A DNA stretch of 64,000 nucleotides from DASRFR01 sp035651455 (GCA_035651455.1 DASRFR010000058.1:651847-715846), one strand, 5' to 3'; positions 8,029-19,790 are shown, counted from the stretch's first letter. Translations and numbers: made by a program. The notes: a model not told the origin generated them from the sequence alone.

Positions 8029-8940
8029 ATGCAGATTCATCAACTTCGATATTTCTATGCCGTAGCCCGGACCGGCAGTTTCACGAAAGCCGCACGGCAG
8101 GAGCATTTAGCGCAACCGTCGTTGTCGCTGCAGATAAGGAAACTGGAAGACGAGCTGGGGACAAGGCTGTTTGACCGCTTAGGGCGGACCGTCCGCCTTA
8201 CCAGGCTGGGCGAAATCTTTCTCCCCCGAGCTGAGGCGATTCTGCAGCAGGTCGATGCCGCCAAGATCGAAGTGCAGGAGATGGCCGGCGCTGAGCAAGG
8301 CAAGCTGGTCATCGGGGCAATCCCCACTATCGCGCCCTACTTCTTGCCGGCCCGCTTGGCGAGCTTCGCGCGCAAATTCCCGCGAGCACGGGTCAGCGTG
8401 GTCGAAGACGTCACCCATGAACTCCTGAGCCGAATCCAGGACGGTGCCATCGATCTCGCGCTCCTCGCTCTTCCCGTGCCGTCAAGCCACTGCCTTAGCA
8501 GGCAATTATTTCGCGAACGTCTTTGTGCGGTGGTGCCTCGCGGACACCGCCTTGCGGCATCGTCGCGGATTCATCTGAAGCAGATTGAAAACGATCCTTT
8601 TCTTCTGCTGAAAGAGGGTCACTGCTTTCGGGAAAATACCCTCGCCGCTTGCGGACGCGCCCGCATGCAGCCAAACGTAGTTTTCGAAAGCGGGCAGTTC
8701 ACCACTATTCTTGCCATGGTGTCTGCCGGCGCAGGCGTCTCGGTCGTTCCTGAGATGGCCGTGGAGCCTCGTGACGGCTGCCGTTTCCTCCCCCTTGCGG
8801 ATGAGAGCGCGTATCGTCGCATCGGATTGGTGCAGTTAAAACAGCACTTCCGCAGCCGCGTCCACCGCGCTTTCCTGAGTCATCTGCAGGAAACTCAGGA
8901 AGACAATACTTCCTGGCGTTTCGCGTCGATCGCGGTTTGA
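8029..8940 (+). CDS. oxyR: OxyR-type LysR-family peroxide sensor
   Basis: A 303-residue LysR regulator. The N-terminal winged HTH is MQIHQLRYFYAVARTGSFTK then AARQEHLAQPSLSLQIRKLE. The C-terminal sensor domain has GHCFRENTLAAC, with two cysteines nine residues apart, matching the redox pair Cys199 and Cys208 of E. coli OxyR (GHC-x8-C), followed by a well conserved MVSAGAGVSVVPEMAVE. This makes it a true OxyR rather than a generic LysR protein. It is divergent from the DPS-like ferritin gene across a gap with an OxyR-like operator core, so both ferritin control and autoregulation are likely. Confidence 0.88.
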   Translation: MQIHQLRYFYAVARTGSFTKAARQEHLAQPSLSLQIRKLEDELGTRLFDRLGRTVRLTRLGEIFLPRAEAILQQVDAAKIEVQEMAGAEQGKLVIGAIPTIAPYFLPARLASFARKFPRARVSVVEDVTHELLSRIQDGAIDLALLALPVPSSHCLSRQLFRERLCAVVPRGHRLAASSRIHLKQIENDPFLLLKEGHCFRENTLAACGRARMQPNVVFESGQFTTILAMVSAGAGVSVVPEMAVEPRDGCRFLPLADESAYRRIGLVQLKQHFRSRVHRAFLSHLQETQEDNTSWRFASIAV

Positions 8941-8947
8941 CACCTGG

Positions 8948-9025
8948 CTACAGTTCGGCGTTGGCGTACGAGTTGATTTCGCAGTTCACGCAGATCTCGT
9001 GAAATTCCGGTGTGCTCCACTGCAT
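8948..9025 (-). CDS. pqqA: PqqA-type pyrroloquinoline quinone precursor peptide
   Basis: A 25-residue ORF begins MQWSTPEFHE and ends EINSYANAEL. PqqA peptides share a W-x2-P-x-F start and a Glu-x3-Tyr pair whose side chains are cross-linked into PQQ; here these are WSTPEF and E-INS-Y (residues 16 and 20). AAGGAG lies eight to nine bases before the ATG. Two cysteines (CVNC) precede the Glu, which is unlike the classic proteobacterial peptide. No pqqB, C, D or E homologue is in the window, so the maturation enzymes must be encoded elsewhere or be absent. The gene ends seven bases from the oxyR stop, in convergent orientation. Confidence 0.78.
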   Translation of the reverse strand: MQWSTPEFHEICVNCEINSYANAEL

Positions 9026-9093
9026 GGCTTTATTCTCCTTCTGAATTGAATTTACTTCCCTGCTTCGATACCTCCAGCTCACCGACGCCGGTC

Positions 9094-9270
9094 ATGACTT
9101 CGCCTTCGCTCCTCCTTGCCTATAACCAACCCCAATTGTTGGATGAAGATCGCGCATTTCGCGGCTACTGTGCTGGATTGTTAACGATGGGATGCAGCGG
9201 TCGAAAAGGAAACCGAGTGCTCGAGCAGTTGAAGGCTTGTTATGAGAGAGCGGCCGAGAGACGGCCTTGA
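9094..9270 (+). CDS. Possible small hypothetical protein
   Basis: A 58-residue frame from ATG 9094 (MTSPSLLLAYNQPQLLDEDR and onward), ending AAERRP. It has no recognised domain, no clear ribosome-binding site and two isolated cysteines. The acidic then basic profile is protein-like but short. It could be noise in the gap between pqqA and the lipoprotein gene; the rest of that gap (9026-9093 and 9271-9351) shows nothing. Confidence 0.25.
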   Translation: MTSPSLLLAYNQPQLLDEDRAFRGYCAGLLTMGCSGRKGNRVLEQLKACYERAAERRP

Positions 9271-9351
9271 TCCTGAAGGGATAACATGCGCGGCGACGGC
9301 AGGCGACGGCACGCTGCCATCGCTATGCAATATCAACAATGAGATTGCCGA

Positions 9352-9981
9352 CTAGATCTTGACGGCTAAATCCTGCACAAGCTTGAAACTCAGCGCAGAC
9401 TCGGCCGGCAGAACAATTTCCTTATTTCCCGTGTAAGCGGCTCCCGCAGTTCCCGCACCTGCCCCCAGGGCAGCTCCGATCAATGCGCCTTTGCCTCCAC
9501 CCGCGAGGCCTCCAATCAAGGCTCCTGCGCCCGCGCCTCCCCCAACCATTACAGCCGTGCGCTTGCCTTTGCCCTGGACGCTCCGAGTCACGGACCCGGT
9601 CTGCAAATCATAATCGGTGCCATTGATGTTCACGGAATCCAGCACTACCCGCAGCCGTCCAGCGCCTTTAAATCGACCCTCAGGCACGGCATCCATCACG
9701 TGCCCGGTGACTGCCGAACCCTCCGGGATAATGACTTTGCCATCGTTTTCTACAGCTTCGGCAACGCTGGCGTGAAAGCTTTGCCCGTTGTGGCTGATCT
9801 TGGACCCCAGACTTTCGCCCAATCGCACCGTGATCACCGTTCCCGCAGGTAAAATCGCCTGCTTACTGCCAAAAAAGCTGGGTACGGAGCCGTTCGCGTC
9901 CGCTTCCTGGCTCGGTGCCTTGGAACATCCCGCCAATGCCAGCAAGAACACGCTTGCCACCACAAGAGCGCGAGCACGCAT
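9352..9981 (-). CDS. Gly-zipper lipoprotein with TrbI-like beta domain
   Basis: A 209-residue lipoprotein: signal peptide with lipobox LALAGC at the N-terminus. A beta-rich domain follows (PAGTVITVRLGESLGSKISH, KVIIPEGSAVTGHVMDAVP, RLRVVLDSVNINGTDYDL), then a Gly/Ala zipper of about 45 residues (VGGGAGAGALIGGLAGGGKG) and a last strand (VLPAESALSFKLVQDLAV). The start at 9981 is preferred because GGGGG precedes it; an ATG four codons earlier is also possible. The IIPxGSxxxGHxxDAxP block recurs in the protein at 24668, so the two are distant paralogues. Function unknown; location is probably periplasmic or outer membrane. Confidence 0.7.
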   Translation of the reverse strand: MRARALVVASVFLLALAGCSKAPSQEADANGSVPSFFGSKQAILPAGTVITVRLGESLGSKISHNGQSFHASVAEAVENDGKVIIPEGSAVTGHVMDAVPEGRFKGAGRLRVVLDSVNINGTDYDLQTGSVTRSVQGKGKRTAVMVGGGAGAGALIGGLAGGGKGALIGAALGAGAGTAGAAYTGNKEIVLPAESALSFKLVQDLAVKI

Positions 9982-10131
9982 AATAACCCCCATTGGTGAG
10001 GCCTATCTTAGGCTCGCATTCAGGTAAGCAGAAGGTGCGGAAAGTCCACCGCACACCTGGTCGCAGGGTACTGTTCGAAAGTAATCAAAATTGAGACTTC
10101 CAGGCTGAAAATGCTGGCGGACGGTCTGGCC

Positions 10132-12945
10132 TCAAGCCTGAGCGGCTGGCAGGCCAGTTGCCCTCCGTTGTTTCCGCAAATCCTCCCACATGCTCATGAC
10201 GCGGGATTTCAGCTCAGCGGTAAGTGCTTCGTACGCCTTCTCAGACGCCTCGAGTTCCGGCGTGGGGTAGATTGGCTTGCCGAATGCCAGACGCAAGGGA
10301 GCCCACTTTTGGAATGATCTGCCCCGTGGCCATGCATCGTGAAAGCCCTCAATCGCTACCGGGACAATCGGAACTTGAAGATGGATGGCCAGTATGGCGG
10401 CGCCTTTTTTGAATGCCTTCGGTGGGCCATCGATGCTGCGCTCGCCTTCCGGGTAGAGCATCAGGATGCGACCGTGCCGCAGGCCGAACGCTCCGGCACG
10501 CATTGCCGGAATAAGGTTCGCGTCGGGGTCTACGACGATGACTCGAAGTTGCCGCGCCAGCCAACGCAGAAATCCTGAACCGAAGATTTCGCTCGTGCCC
10601 ACCTCGAACAATTCGCGAAACACCCGCCACGGCAGCACGCTTCCCAGAATAATCGGGTCGAGAAAACTCTGGTGATTCGAAGAGAGGATGCAAGCTCCTT
10701 GGCTGGGCAGGTTCTCCAGTCCGCTCACATGCAAGTCAAAGCGGTCGAGAGCAATGACCTGAACCAGCCGTGACAGCAGAAACCACAACCCCTCTCTGAA
10801 GCGCTGGGGTTCGGCCAAGGCCTGCACCTCGGGATCGTTGGAAGGCTCTTCTAAAACCGCTTTCCACCCTCTACCTTGGCTGTGTGACGGATGTGCGGAG
10901 GCGCCTGCAGTGGCGCTTTGCCCCACGGCATCTACCAACTGCCGGACGGTGTAGATCTCTGCCAGCCGGGATTCGTCGATGTTGCCCCCTAACCGTTCTT
11001 CGAGTGCAGCAAGAAGTTCCACTCGCTGCATGGAGTCGAGCCCAAGATCCAGTTCCAAGTTGTGATCAGGACGAATCGTGTCCACCTTGCGTCGCGCTCT
11101 TTCCTTGATCACGGCGAGCGCCTCTGGCACTGGTGGACGCTCCATCCAGGCCTGATCTTCCTCAGTCAATGGGCGTTCTGGTGACAGTTCCCCACTGCCG
11201 TCCTGCGACCGCCGATTCGCGCGTACCCGCTTTTCTATCTCGAACCGCTTCAACTTCCGCGTGGTCGTACGCGGCAGGTCCTCCTGCCAGAATTCGTAAC
11301 TGCCGAGTCGCTTCGTCGACGCCAACTTCGCCGATAAGCTTTCGATATCGAAGCGAATGACCTCTTTCGCGTTCACGATTTTGCGCTGCTTGAGGACGTC
11401 AAAGTTGGGGACAATCACGGCATGCAGCCGTTCGGACGTGGCATCGCCGGGCCGTGCTTCCAATCCCATAACGCAGATTTCTTTAATGAACGGCGACTTC
11501 GCATATTGTTCTTCGATCTCTTCCGGATAAATATTCTTTCCATTGCTGAGGACAATCACATCCTTCTCGCGGCCCGTGAGGAAGAGGTTGCCATCGTCAT
11601 CGAAATAGCCTAGATCGCCCGTGTGCAGCCAACCATCTCGCAAAACAGCTTGCGTCGCATCGGGACGGTTCCAATACCCTTTCATGACGATCGCTCCCCG
11701 GATCGCGACTTCGCCCGATGCTGGCGCTCCATTCTCTTTCACTTGTGCGTTAATAATTCGTCCTTCCACGCCGGAAAGTGGTTTGCCAACCGAACCGATC
11801 ACATTGTCACCGGGCCGGGTAACGAATGCGCCTCCGGTCGTTTCGGTCAATCCATACGCTTGCAGCACGTCAATTCCCAGATCGTAAAACGCCTGCCCGA
11901 TCGAGGGCTCAAAGCGCGAGCCTCCGGTCACCAGGAAGCGCATCCTCGGGCCGAATGTCCGATGGATTGCAGGAAAGAAAGTTCGGCCGGCGTTGATGCC
12001 CAGCTTTCGCAGCTTGCGGTTCACGCCCATCAACCATGGAAGGAGCCGCTGGGCGAGTGCGCCTCGCTTCGCGACCTCTTGCAGGATGCGTTCGTGGATC
12101 AGGTAAAAGAACTGCGGAACCACCGCGAAAGCCGTGATATTGCGCTCACGCAATGCGCGGAGCAATTCGGTTGTGTTTAGCGTCTCCAGGTACACCACCC
12201 GCGATCCGGCCACCAGCGGAAGAAACAGATTCGCCATCTGCGCCAGCACGTGGAAGAGCGGAAGTACGCCAAGCAGCGCGTCGGTGGGGCCAATATGAAA
12301 AAGGCCAAACACGGCTGATGCTTCCCCGATCAGGTTGGCATGGGTCAGCATCACCCCTTTTGGATCTGCCGTGGTTCCGGACGTGTACACCAGGGAAGCA
12401 ATCGATTCGGCATCTCCTGGGCTCGCGCGGAAGTCGCCAGGGCCCTCGGCGAAAATGCGATCCAGCTTTCCCATCAAATGGGCGGACCGTCCCTCCTCCG
12501 TTGTGTTCGCCACATCCCAATTCGTGCGCTGACCTTCGGCAATGTTCCCGTTCGCCAGCACAAGCCCAACTTTTATGGAACGAGCAGCGTCGCGCGCGAT
12601 CTCCAGATGTTTGTCATCGACCACCATTACAGAACTGCCGCTGTCTTTCAGCAGCTTGACAACCTGCTCCGCATGCAGGGCAGTATCGAGCGGAACGACC
12701 GTACATCCAGCGGCAATGGTGCCCAGGTATACAGCCACCCAGCGTGGGCTGTTGTCGGCTAGAATTGCGACCCGGCTTCCCGGCTCTATGCGTTGTTCAT
12801 GCAGCCACCGTCCGAACGACTCTGCCATTTTCCGCAGTTCCGAGTAGGTATGGCTCTCAACCCGTTCACCGCGCTGGATTTCGACGGCGACGTTCTCTGG
12901 CCAGCGTTCTCCACACTCCAGGAAACGATCGTAGAAAGTAGACAT
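10132..12945 (-). CDS. Fusion: AMP-dependent acyl-activating enzyme, acyl carrier domain and PlsC-type acyltransferase
   Basis: A 937-residue three-part enzyme. Residues about 5-575 are an ANL-family acyl-CoA/acyl-ACP synthetase with LVYTSGTTADPKG (AMP-binding loop), the A5-like QAYGLTETTGG, and LHTGDLGYFDDDGNL. Around 638 an acyl carrier module carries LGLDSMQRVELL, whose Ser takes phosphopantetheine. The last 240 residues are a PlsC/LPLAT domain with NHQSFLD (H-x4-D, His near 758) and YPEGERSIDG. The set suggests that fatty acid is activated, held on the internal carrier and passed to a lysophospholipid. E. coli Aas has two of these parts in the opposite order and no carrier. The ATG at 12945 lacks a good ribosome-binding site; TTG 12990 is an alternative. 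Confidence 0.88.
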   Translation of the reverse strand: MSTFYDRFLECGERWPENVAVEIQRGERVESHTYSELRKMAESFGRWLHEQRIEPGSRVAILADNSPRWVAVYLGTIAAGCTVVPLDTALHAEQVVKLLKDSGSSVMVVDDKHLEIARDAARSIKVGLVLANGNIAEGQRTNWDVANTTEEGRSAHLMGKLDRIFAEGPGDFRASPGDAESIASLVYTSGTTADPKGVMLTHANLIGEASAVFGLFHIGPTDALLGVLPLFHVLAQMANLFLPLVAGSRVVYLETLNTTELLRALRERNITAFAVVPQFFYLIHERILQEVAKRGALAQRLLPWLMGVNRKLRKLGINAGRTFFPAIHRTFGPRMRFLVTGGSRFEPSIGQAFYDLGIDVLQAYGLTETTGGAFVTRPGDNVIGSVGKPLSGVEGRIINAQVKENGAPASGEVAIRGAIVMKGYWNRPDATQAVLRDGWLHTGDLGYFDDDGNLFLTGREKDVIVLSNGKNIYPEEIEEQYAKSPFIKEICVMGLEARPGDATSERLHAVIVPNFDVLKQRKIVNAKEVIRFDIESLSAKLASTKRLGSYEFWQEDLPRTTTRKLKRFEIEKRVRANRRSQDGSGELSPERPLTEEDQAWMERPPVPEALAVIKERARRKVDTIRPDHNLELDLGLDSMQRVELLAALEERLGGNIDESRLAEIYTVRQLVDAVGQSATAGASAHPSHSQGRGWKAVLEEPSNDPEVQALAEPQRFREGLWFLLSRLVQVIALDRFDLHVSGLENLPSQGACILSSNHQSFLDPIILGSVLPWRVFRELFEVGTSEIFGSGFLRWLARQLRVIVVDPDANLIPAMRAGAFGLRHGRILMLYPEGERSIDGPPKAFKKGAAILAIHLQVPIVPVAIEGFHDAWPRGRSFQKWAPLRLAFGKPIYPTPELEASEKAYEALTAELKSRVMSMWEDLRKQRRATGLPAAQA

Positions 12946-13186
12946 GAAAGGGACGGCGGAACTATAGCGGAAGCCACCTTGCTGCGACAAATAACACGCA
13001 TGGGTGCAGACAGCGCCGCTTCATCCATGACCTTCACTCCCTGCGCTCAGGCATAATCAGGTTCTTCCGCGTCGCTTCGGAGGTGTACGTTCTGATCCAA
13101 CTCTCACGTCGTCGGCATCTAATATGTTAGGCTTCTAAATACCTGTATATTGCAGGCTTAACGGCGCCCACCAAAGGAATTTTGTC

Positions 13187-16183
<2,997 letters not shown>

Positions 16184-16438
16184 GCTGGTTTTGCGGCTAC
16201 CCCACTCGCTATCTTGTTCTCAGCTACTCTGCTCGAGCCCAAAGAGGTTGACACACGGACTAGTTCGTGAGTTTAAGCTCGCTCTGAATCGCATCCCGTT
16301 TTCCAGAGCCGTCCTCAGTTTTTCCACAAGGTGATCCCCTGAAACCCTTGCTGGACGCGCTTTTCCCGGGCCTTTCACCTGATCAGATTTTTGCCGCGCG
16401 TACTCAGCTAGCGGCTGATTTTTCCCGTGAGTTCCTCA
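16184..16438. other. Intergenic region between secA and the purC promoter
   Basis: There is no ORF with a ribosome-binding site and no clear hairpin followed by T-tract for secA. I see nothing else that I can name. Confidence 0.5.
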
Positions 16439-16466
16439 TTGACAAAAAATTATGGCGGGCTAGAAT
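16439..16466 (+). promoter_or_regulatory. Sigma70-type promoter of purC
   Basis: A perfect TTGACA (16439-16444), a 16-base spacer and TAGAAT (16461-16466) lie 31 bases before the purC ATG. The leader is short and carries no Shine-Dalgarno, only TATAAAATCTAAAT directly before the start. Confidence 0.65.
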
Positions 16467-16497
16467 ACGGCAGTTTTTTTGCCTATAAAATCTAAAT

Positions 16498-17409
16498 ATG
16501 AGCTCCCAACTTCTCGATTCCGTCCTCCTGCAAACTGATTTCCCCGAATTGGAACTTTACGCAAGCGGCAAAGTGCGAGACGTATACCGCTTGGATAACG
16601 AACACCTGCTCTTCGTAGCCACTGACCGGATTTCGGCATTCGATTACGTCCTCGCCACCGGTATTCCTAACAAAGGAAGCGTTCTCACCCAGATTTCTCT
16701 TTTCTGGTTTGACTATCTCAAAGACATCGTTCCCAATCACCTGGTCACCGCCGACGTCAGCCGCTATCCCTCATCGGTGATGAAGTACGTCGACCAGCTC
16801 CGCGGCCGCTCCATGATGGTCATGCGCGGCGAGATGTTCCCCGTAGAGTGCGTGGTGCGCGGCTACCTCTCCGGTTCGGGATGGAAAGAGTACAACACGA
16901 GCGGCAAAGTTTGCGGCATTGAACTCCCTAGTGGCCTCAAGGAATCCGACCGGTTACCGGAGCCAATTTTCACCCCGGCTACCAAGGCGACCACGGGCCA
17001 CGACATCAATATTTCCTTCGAAGAGATGTGCAAGATTGTGGATCCCGAAGCCAGCCGACAGTTGCGCGACATCAGCCTGAGACTTTATAAGCAGGCGGCC
17101 GACTATGCGCGCCAGCACGGGATCATCATTGCGGATACCAAGTTTGAATTTGGCCGCACTTCGCTAGGCATCACGCTTGCCGACGAGGTGCTAACGCCCG
17201 ATTCTTCCCGCTTCTGGCCGGCAGACACCTATCAGCCCGGCCGGGCGCAGGAATCGTTCGACAAACAGTATGTGCGAGATTACCTGGAAGAAATTCACTG
17301 GAACAAGCAACCGCCCGCTCCGGCATTGCCGGTCGAGGTCGCGCGCCGTACCAGCGAAAAGTATCTTGAAGCCTATCGCCAACTCACAGGGCGCGAGTTG
17401 GTCGTGTGA
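16498..17409 (+). CDS. purC: Phosphoribosylaminoimidazole-succinocarboxamide synthase
   Basis: The 303-residue enzyme joins CAIR and aspartate with ATP in purine synthesis (SAICAR synthetase). Diagnostic blocks include YASGKVRDVYRLDN at the start, VATDRISAFDYVLATGIPNK, VECVVRGYLSGSGWKEY, IADTKFEFG and LTPDSSRFWPAD. The length is that of the yeast-type, longer PurC form. The ATG is placed directly downstream of a strong TTGACA/TAGAAT promoter. The cvpA-family gene follows 70 bp later on the same strand; cvpA and purine genes are also neighbours in E. coli (cvpA-purF). Confidence 0.96.
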   Translation: MSSQLLDSVLLQTDFPELELYASGKVRDVYRLDNEHLLFVATDRISAFDYVLATGIPNKGSVLTQISLFWFDYLKDIVPNHLVTADVSRYPSSVMKYVDQLRGRSMMVMRGEMFPVECVVRGYLSGSGWKEYNTSGKVCGIELPSGLKESDRLPEPIFTPATKATTGHDINISFEEMCKIVDPEASRQLRDISLRLYKQAADYARQHGIIIADTKFEFGRTSLGITLADEVLTPDSSRFWPADTYQPGRAQESFDKQYVRDYLEEIHWNKQPPAPALPVEVARRTSEKYLEAYRQLTGRELVV

Positions 17410-17479
17410 TCCATGTCGCTGACGGTTCCCGTCAGGTTCGTATCTCGTGTTCGGGCCTGATCACCAGGAGGGGAACTCC

Positions 17480-18049
17480 TTGAGCGGCACGGATTGGGCA
17501 ATCCTTTTAGCCATTGTCCTGTCCGCCGCAGGCGCAGCTGCCGAAGGCTTCTTTCACGAAGCTTTTGGCGTGGCTGGCCTGATCGTCGGGTATTTGCTGG
17601 CTGCCTGGCAGTACCGGCGTCTGGCGAATTGGTTTGCGCCGAACTTGAAGTCGCCGTGGTTAGGCGAGATTTCCGCATTCCTGCTCATTTTTTTTGGCGT
17701 GCTCTTGCTGGCGGGGATCATCGGCCGTATCGCGCGATGGGCGGTAAAAGAAGCTGGCCTCAGCTGGTTGGACCGGATTTTCGGCGCTGCTTTAGGTGTG
17801 GTGAAAGGCGCCTTGCTCGTTTCGGTCGTACTGCTGGGAATGGCCGCCTTTACTCCCACGTCACGGTGGCTGCAAGGTTCGCAACTCGCGCCGTACTTCC
17901 TGGTAGCGGGGCGCGCTGCAATTTGGGTGGCGCCCTCGGAATTGCGCGCACGGTTTTATCAAGGGCTGGATCTGTTGCGGCAACCCGCTAAGGCCCCCGA
18001 CGCAGGCAATTCGGCTTCGACGCCCCAGGCGGGCACGCAGCAACATTAG
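17480..18049 (+). CDS. cvpA: CvpA family membrane protein
   Basis: The 189-residue protein has four hydrophobic segments and the CvpA layout: TDWAILLAIVLSAAGAAAEG, a first loop with EAFGVAGLIVGYLLAAWQY, then LSWLDRIFGAALGVVKGALL with the conserved D-R-x-x-G-A-x-x-G block. The TTG start at 17480 is set by AGGAGGGG five bases upstream. CvpA is needed for colicin V production in E. coli and affects envelope stress and biofilm in other bacteria; its molecular role is open. It probably shares the purC transcript. Confidence 0.82.
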   Translation: MSGTDWAILLAIVLSAAGAAAEGFFHEAFGVAGLIVGYLLAAWQYRRLANWFAPNLKSPWLGEISAFLLIFFGVLLLAGIIGRIARWAVKEAGLSWLDRIFGAALGVVKGALLVSVVLLGMAAFTPTSRWLQGSQLAPYFLVAGRAAIWVAPSELRARFYQGLDLLRQPAKAPDAGNSASTPQAGTQQH

Positions 18050-18111
18050 CGCTATTTATCGAACCCTATTCATCTGAAGCGGTACGACGCCAGTGAAGAA
18101 AGAGAGCCCCT

Positions 18112-18390
18112 GTGAAAGATCAGCTCGAAGCGCTTATCCTGCAGATGTACAAGAGCAACATCCTCTACTCGGAAGCGGTTCGCGAATTCAAGAAGCGTTT
18201 CATCCTCACCGTGCTTCAGGAAAACAAGGGCAACCAGTGCCGCGCGGCCCGACAACTTGGTATGCACCGCAACACCCTCAGCCGCACCATCAATGAACTG
18301 AAAATCGATGTTCGGCAACTAAGGGATGGTGTAAGACGTCCTCCCCGCAGCGCCCGGCCCATGGCGCTCGAAAAGAAAGCCGCCCGCTAG
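18112..18390 (+). CDS. Fis-type helix-turn-helix protein
   Basis: The 92-residue protein consists of a helical N-terminus and a Fis/NtrC-type C-terminal HTH: FILTVLQENKGNQCRAARQL then GMHRNTLSRTINEL, which aligns with the usual A-A-x-x-L-G-M-x-R-x-T-L-x-R signature. A basic tail of about 25 residues follows. The start is GTG. Proteins of this size in Acidobacteriota are DNA-binding and probably nucleoid or global regulators like Fis. It follows cvpA by 62 bp on the same strand. Confidence 0.8.
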   Translation: MKDQLEALILQMYKSNILYSEAVREFKKRFILTVLQENKGNQCRAARQLGMHRNTLSRTINELKIDVRQLRDGVRRPPRSARPMALEKKAAR

Positions 18391-18412
18391 CAGCGATTCC
18401 GGTATTTGGACC

Positions 18413-18443
18413 AAAAAGATAAGGCAGCCAGAACGGCTGCCTT
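18413..18443 (-). terminator. Rho-independent terminator of the secreted TPR gene
   Basis: A perfect 9-bp stem, AAGGCAGCC (18421-18429) with GGCTGCCTT (18435-18443), has a five-base loop. On the minus strand it is followed by ATCTTTTTGG. It lies 19 bases after the stop of the minus-strand TPR gene. It could also stop the plus-strand Fis-type gene, though no T-tract follows in that direction. Confidence 0.75.
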
Positions 18444-18461
18444 CCAGGGACATCATAGATC

Positions 18462-19790
18462 TTACTGTGGCTGTGCAGACGGGCGATGATGCACGGGCCG
18501 CCGTGGCGTTGTTTTCGGAGCTGCCTTGGTCAACAGCGCTCCCTTGTTCATCTGCATAATAAAGGGGCTGGGCGTGTACGACTCCGGCGTTCCTTCAAAA
18601 TCCAGGCTCTGACCTTCCTTCGGCATCAGCCGGGCGGGAATTGGCCCCGTCATTTCCAGAACGATGTCGGTGCGTTTCTGATCGATGTCATCCACGCTGC
18701 CCGCTAGTTCCAATTTGTCCGGGCTGACTTTGATTACCTGGGCTTGCATCTGCAAAGGCACGCCTTTGATAGCGCTCCAGACCTTGTCGGCATCTTCCTG
18801 CTTACCAGCGGACAGCACCAGTTCCCACTCACCAAAGCTCATATCTTTCGGCTGCTTGGTCTTTACCAGGTCAGCAGCCTGTTCGGCCGGGGTCGGAGGA
18901 GGAGGAGCGGCAGCAATGGTGAAGCCTGCCGGCGGGAGCGGCGTAGTCTTTGCCTGCGCCAGCAGGTCGGTCCAGCCTTGATCGTTTCCGTGATATTTCG
19001 TGTACTGCTTCTGCCCGTAACTGGTAATCTGCGCTTGCGCCGGAGACCCGGCAGCTAAATTCGCCGCCCTCGCGATAAAAAATAGGCCGTTGATGTAATC
19101 CGGAGGAGTTGATGTCAGGTAAGCCAATGCCAGCGGATAAACATCGCGCAAGTTGTTTGGATCACCTTCCACCGAGGCCCGCAGGTATTCCTGCGCCTTC
19201 TTGGAATCCTTGTTTTGCAGGGCAGCAATGCCCGCCGCTCCATTGAAGATGACACCCGTCTGTTTTTTCAGCTTGTCCCAATCGGCATCACTGATGCCAT
19301 CCGGCTTTGAGGCCGTCTTAATGGCCTGCAGTCCCTGTTCTCCGTACTTCGCCGCGTCGGCCAGGTTTTGTTGAGGATTCTGGTTGGCTTCTGCCGCGGC
19401 GCGCTTGGTGTAGGCAAGCAGGGCCAGCGCGCGCAGGTTATTCGGATTCGCCTGCAGCACCCGCTGGGCCGTCTCATCCATCTTGGCGGCATTGCCAGTC
19501 TGCTGATAGGCGCCCATCAATGCTTCCAATGCGTCTTCCTTCATGACGCTGTTGGGGTACTGGTTGACGAATGCCTCTAACCCGCTGATCTTGGCATTGG
19601 GATCTTGCTGCTGAATGGCGCCCACGTAAGCGTTGTATTCGGCCGGATCTTTAATTTCCTTCTTCTGTTGTGCCGGCTGCGTGCCAGGCTGTTGCCCCGC
19701 GGGCGCGGAAGCAGCCGGTTGCTGTGCGGCGGCCCCTCCCGCCATCGTCACAGCCAAAGCAAGCACAATTCTGAGTCGGATTCTCTTCAT
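18462..19790 (-). CDS. Secreted tetratricopeptide-repeat protein
   Basis: The 442-residue protein has a signal peptide (MKRIRLRIVLALAVTMAGGA, cleavage near AAAQQ), a Pro/Gln/Ala-rich linker and TPR-like helices from about 50 to 260 (for example NPNNLRALALLAYTKRAA and DPNNLRDVYPLALAYL). A Pro-rich hinge (APPPPTPAEQ) then leads to a beta-rich C-terminal domain (MSFGEWELVLSAGKQEDADK, VIKVSPDKLELAGSVDD) and a basic tail. AAGGAG precedes the ATG. It is periplasmic or surface-exposed; the role is unknown. Confidence 0.75.
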   Translation of the reverse strand: MKRIRLRIVLALAVTMAGGAAAQQPAASAPAGQQPGTQPAQQKKEIKDPAEYNAYVGAIQQQDPNAKISGLEAFVNQYPNSVMKEDALEALMGAYQQTGNAAKMDETAQRVLQANPNNLRALALLAYTKRAAAEANQNPQQNLADAAKYGEQGLQAIKTASKPDGISDADWDKLKKQTGVIFNGAAGIAALQNKDSKKAQEYLRASVEGDPNNLRDVYPLALAYLTSTPPDYINGLFFIARAANLAAGSPAQAQITSYGQKQYTKYHGNDQGWTDLLAQAKTTPLPPAGFTIAAAPPPPTPAEQAADLVKTKQPKDMSFGEWELVLSAGKQEDADKVWSAIKGVPLQMQAQVIKVSPDKLELAGSVDDIDQKRTDIVLEMTGPIPARLMPKEGQSLDFEGTPESYTPSPFIMQMNKGALLTKAAPKTTPRRPVHHRPSAQPQ

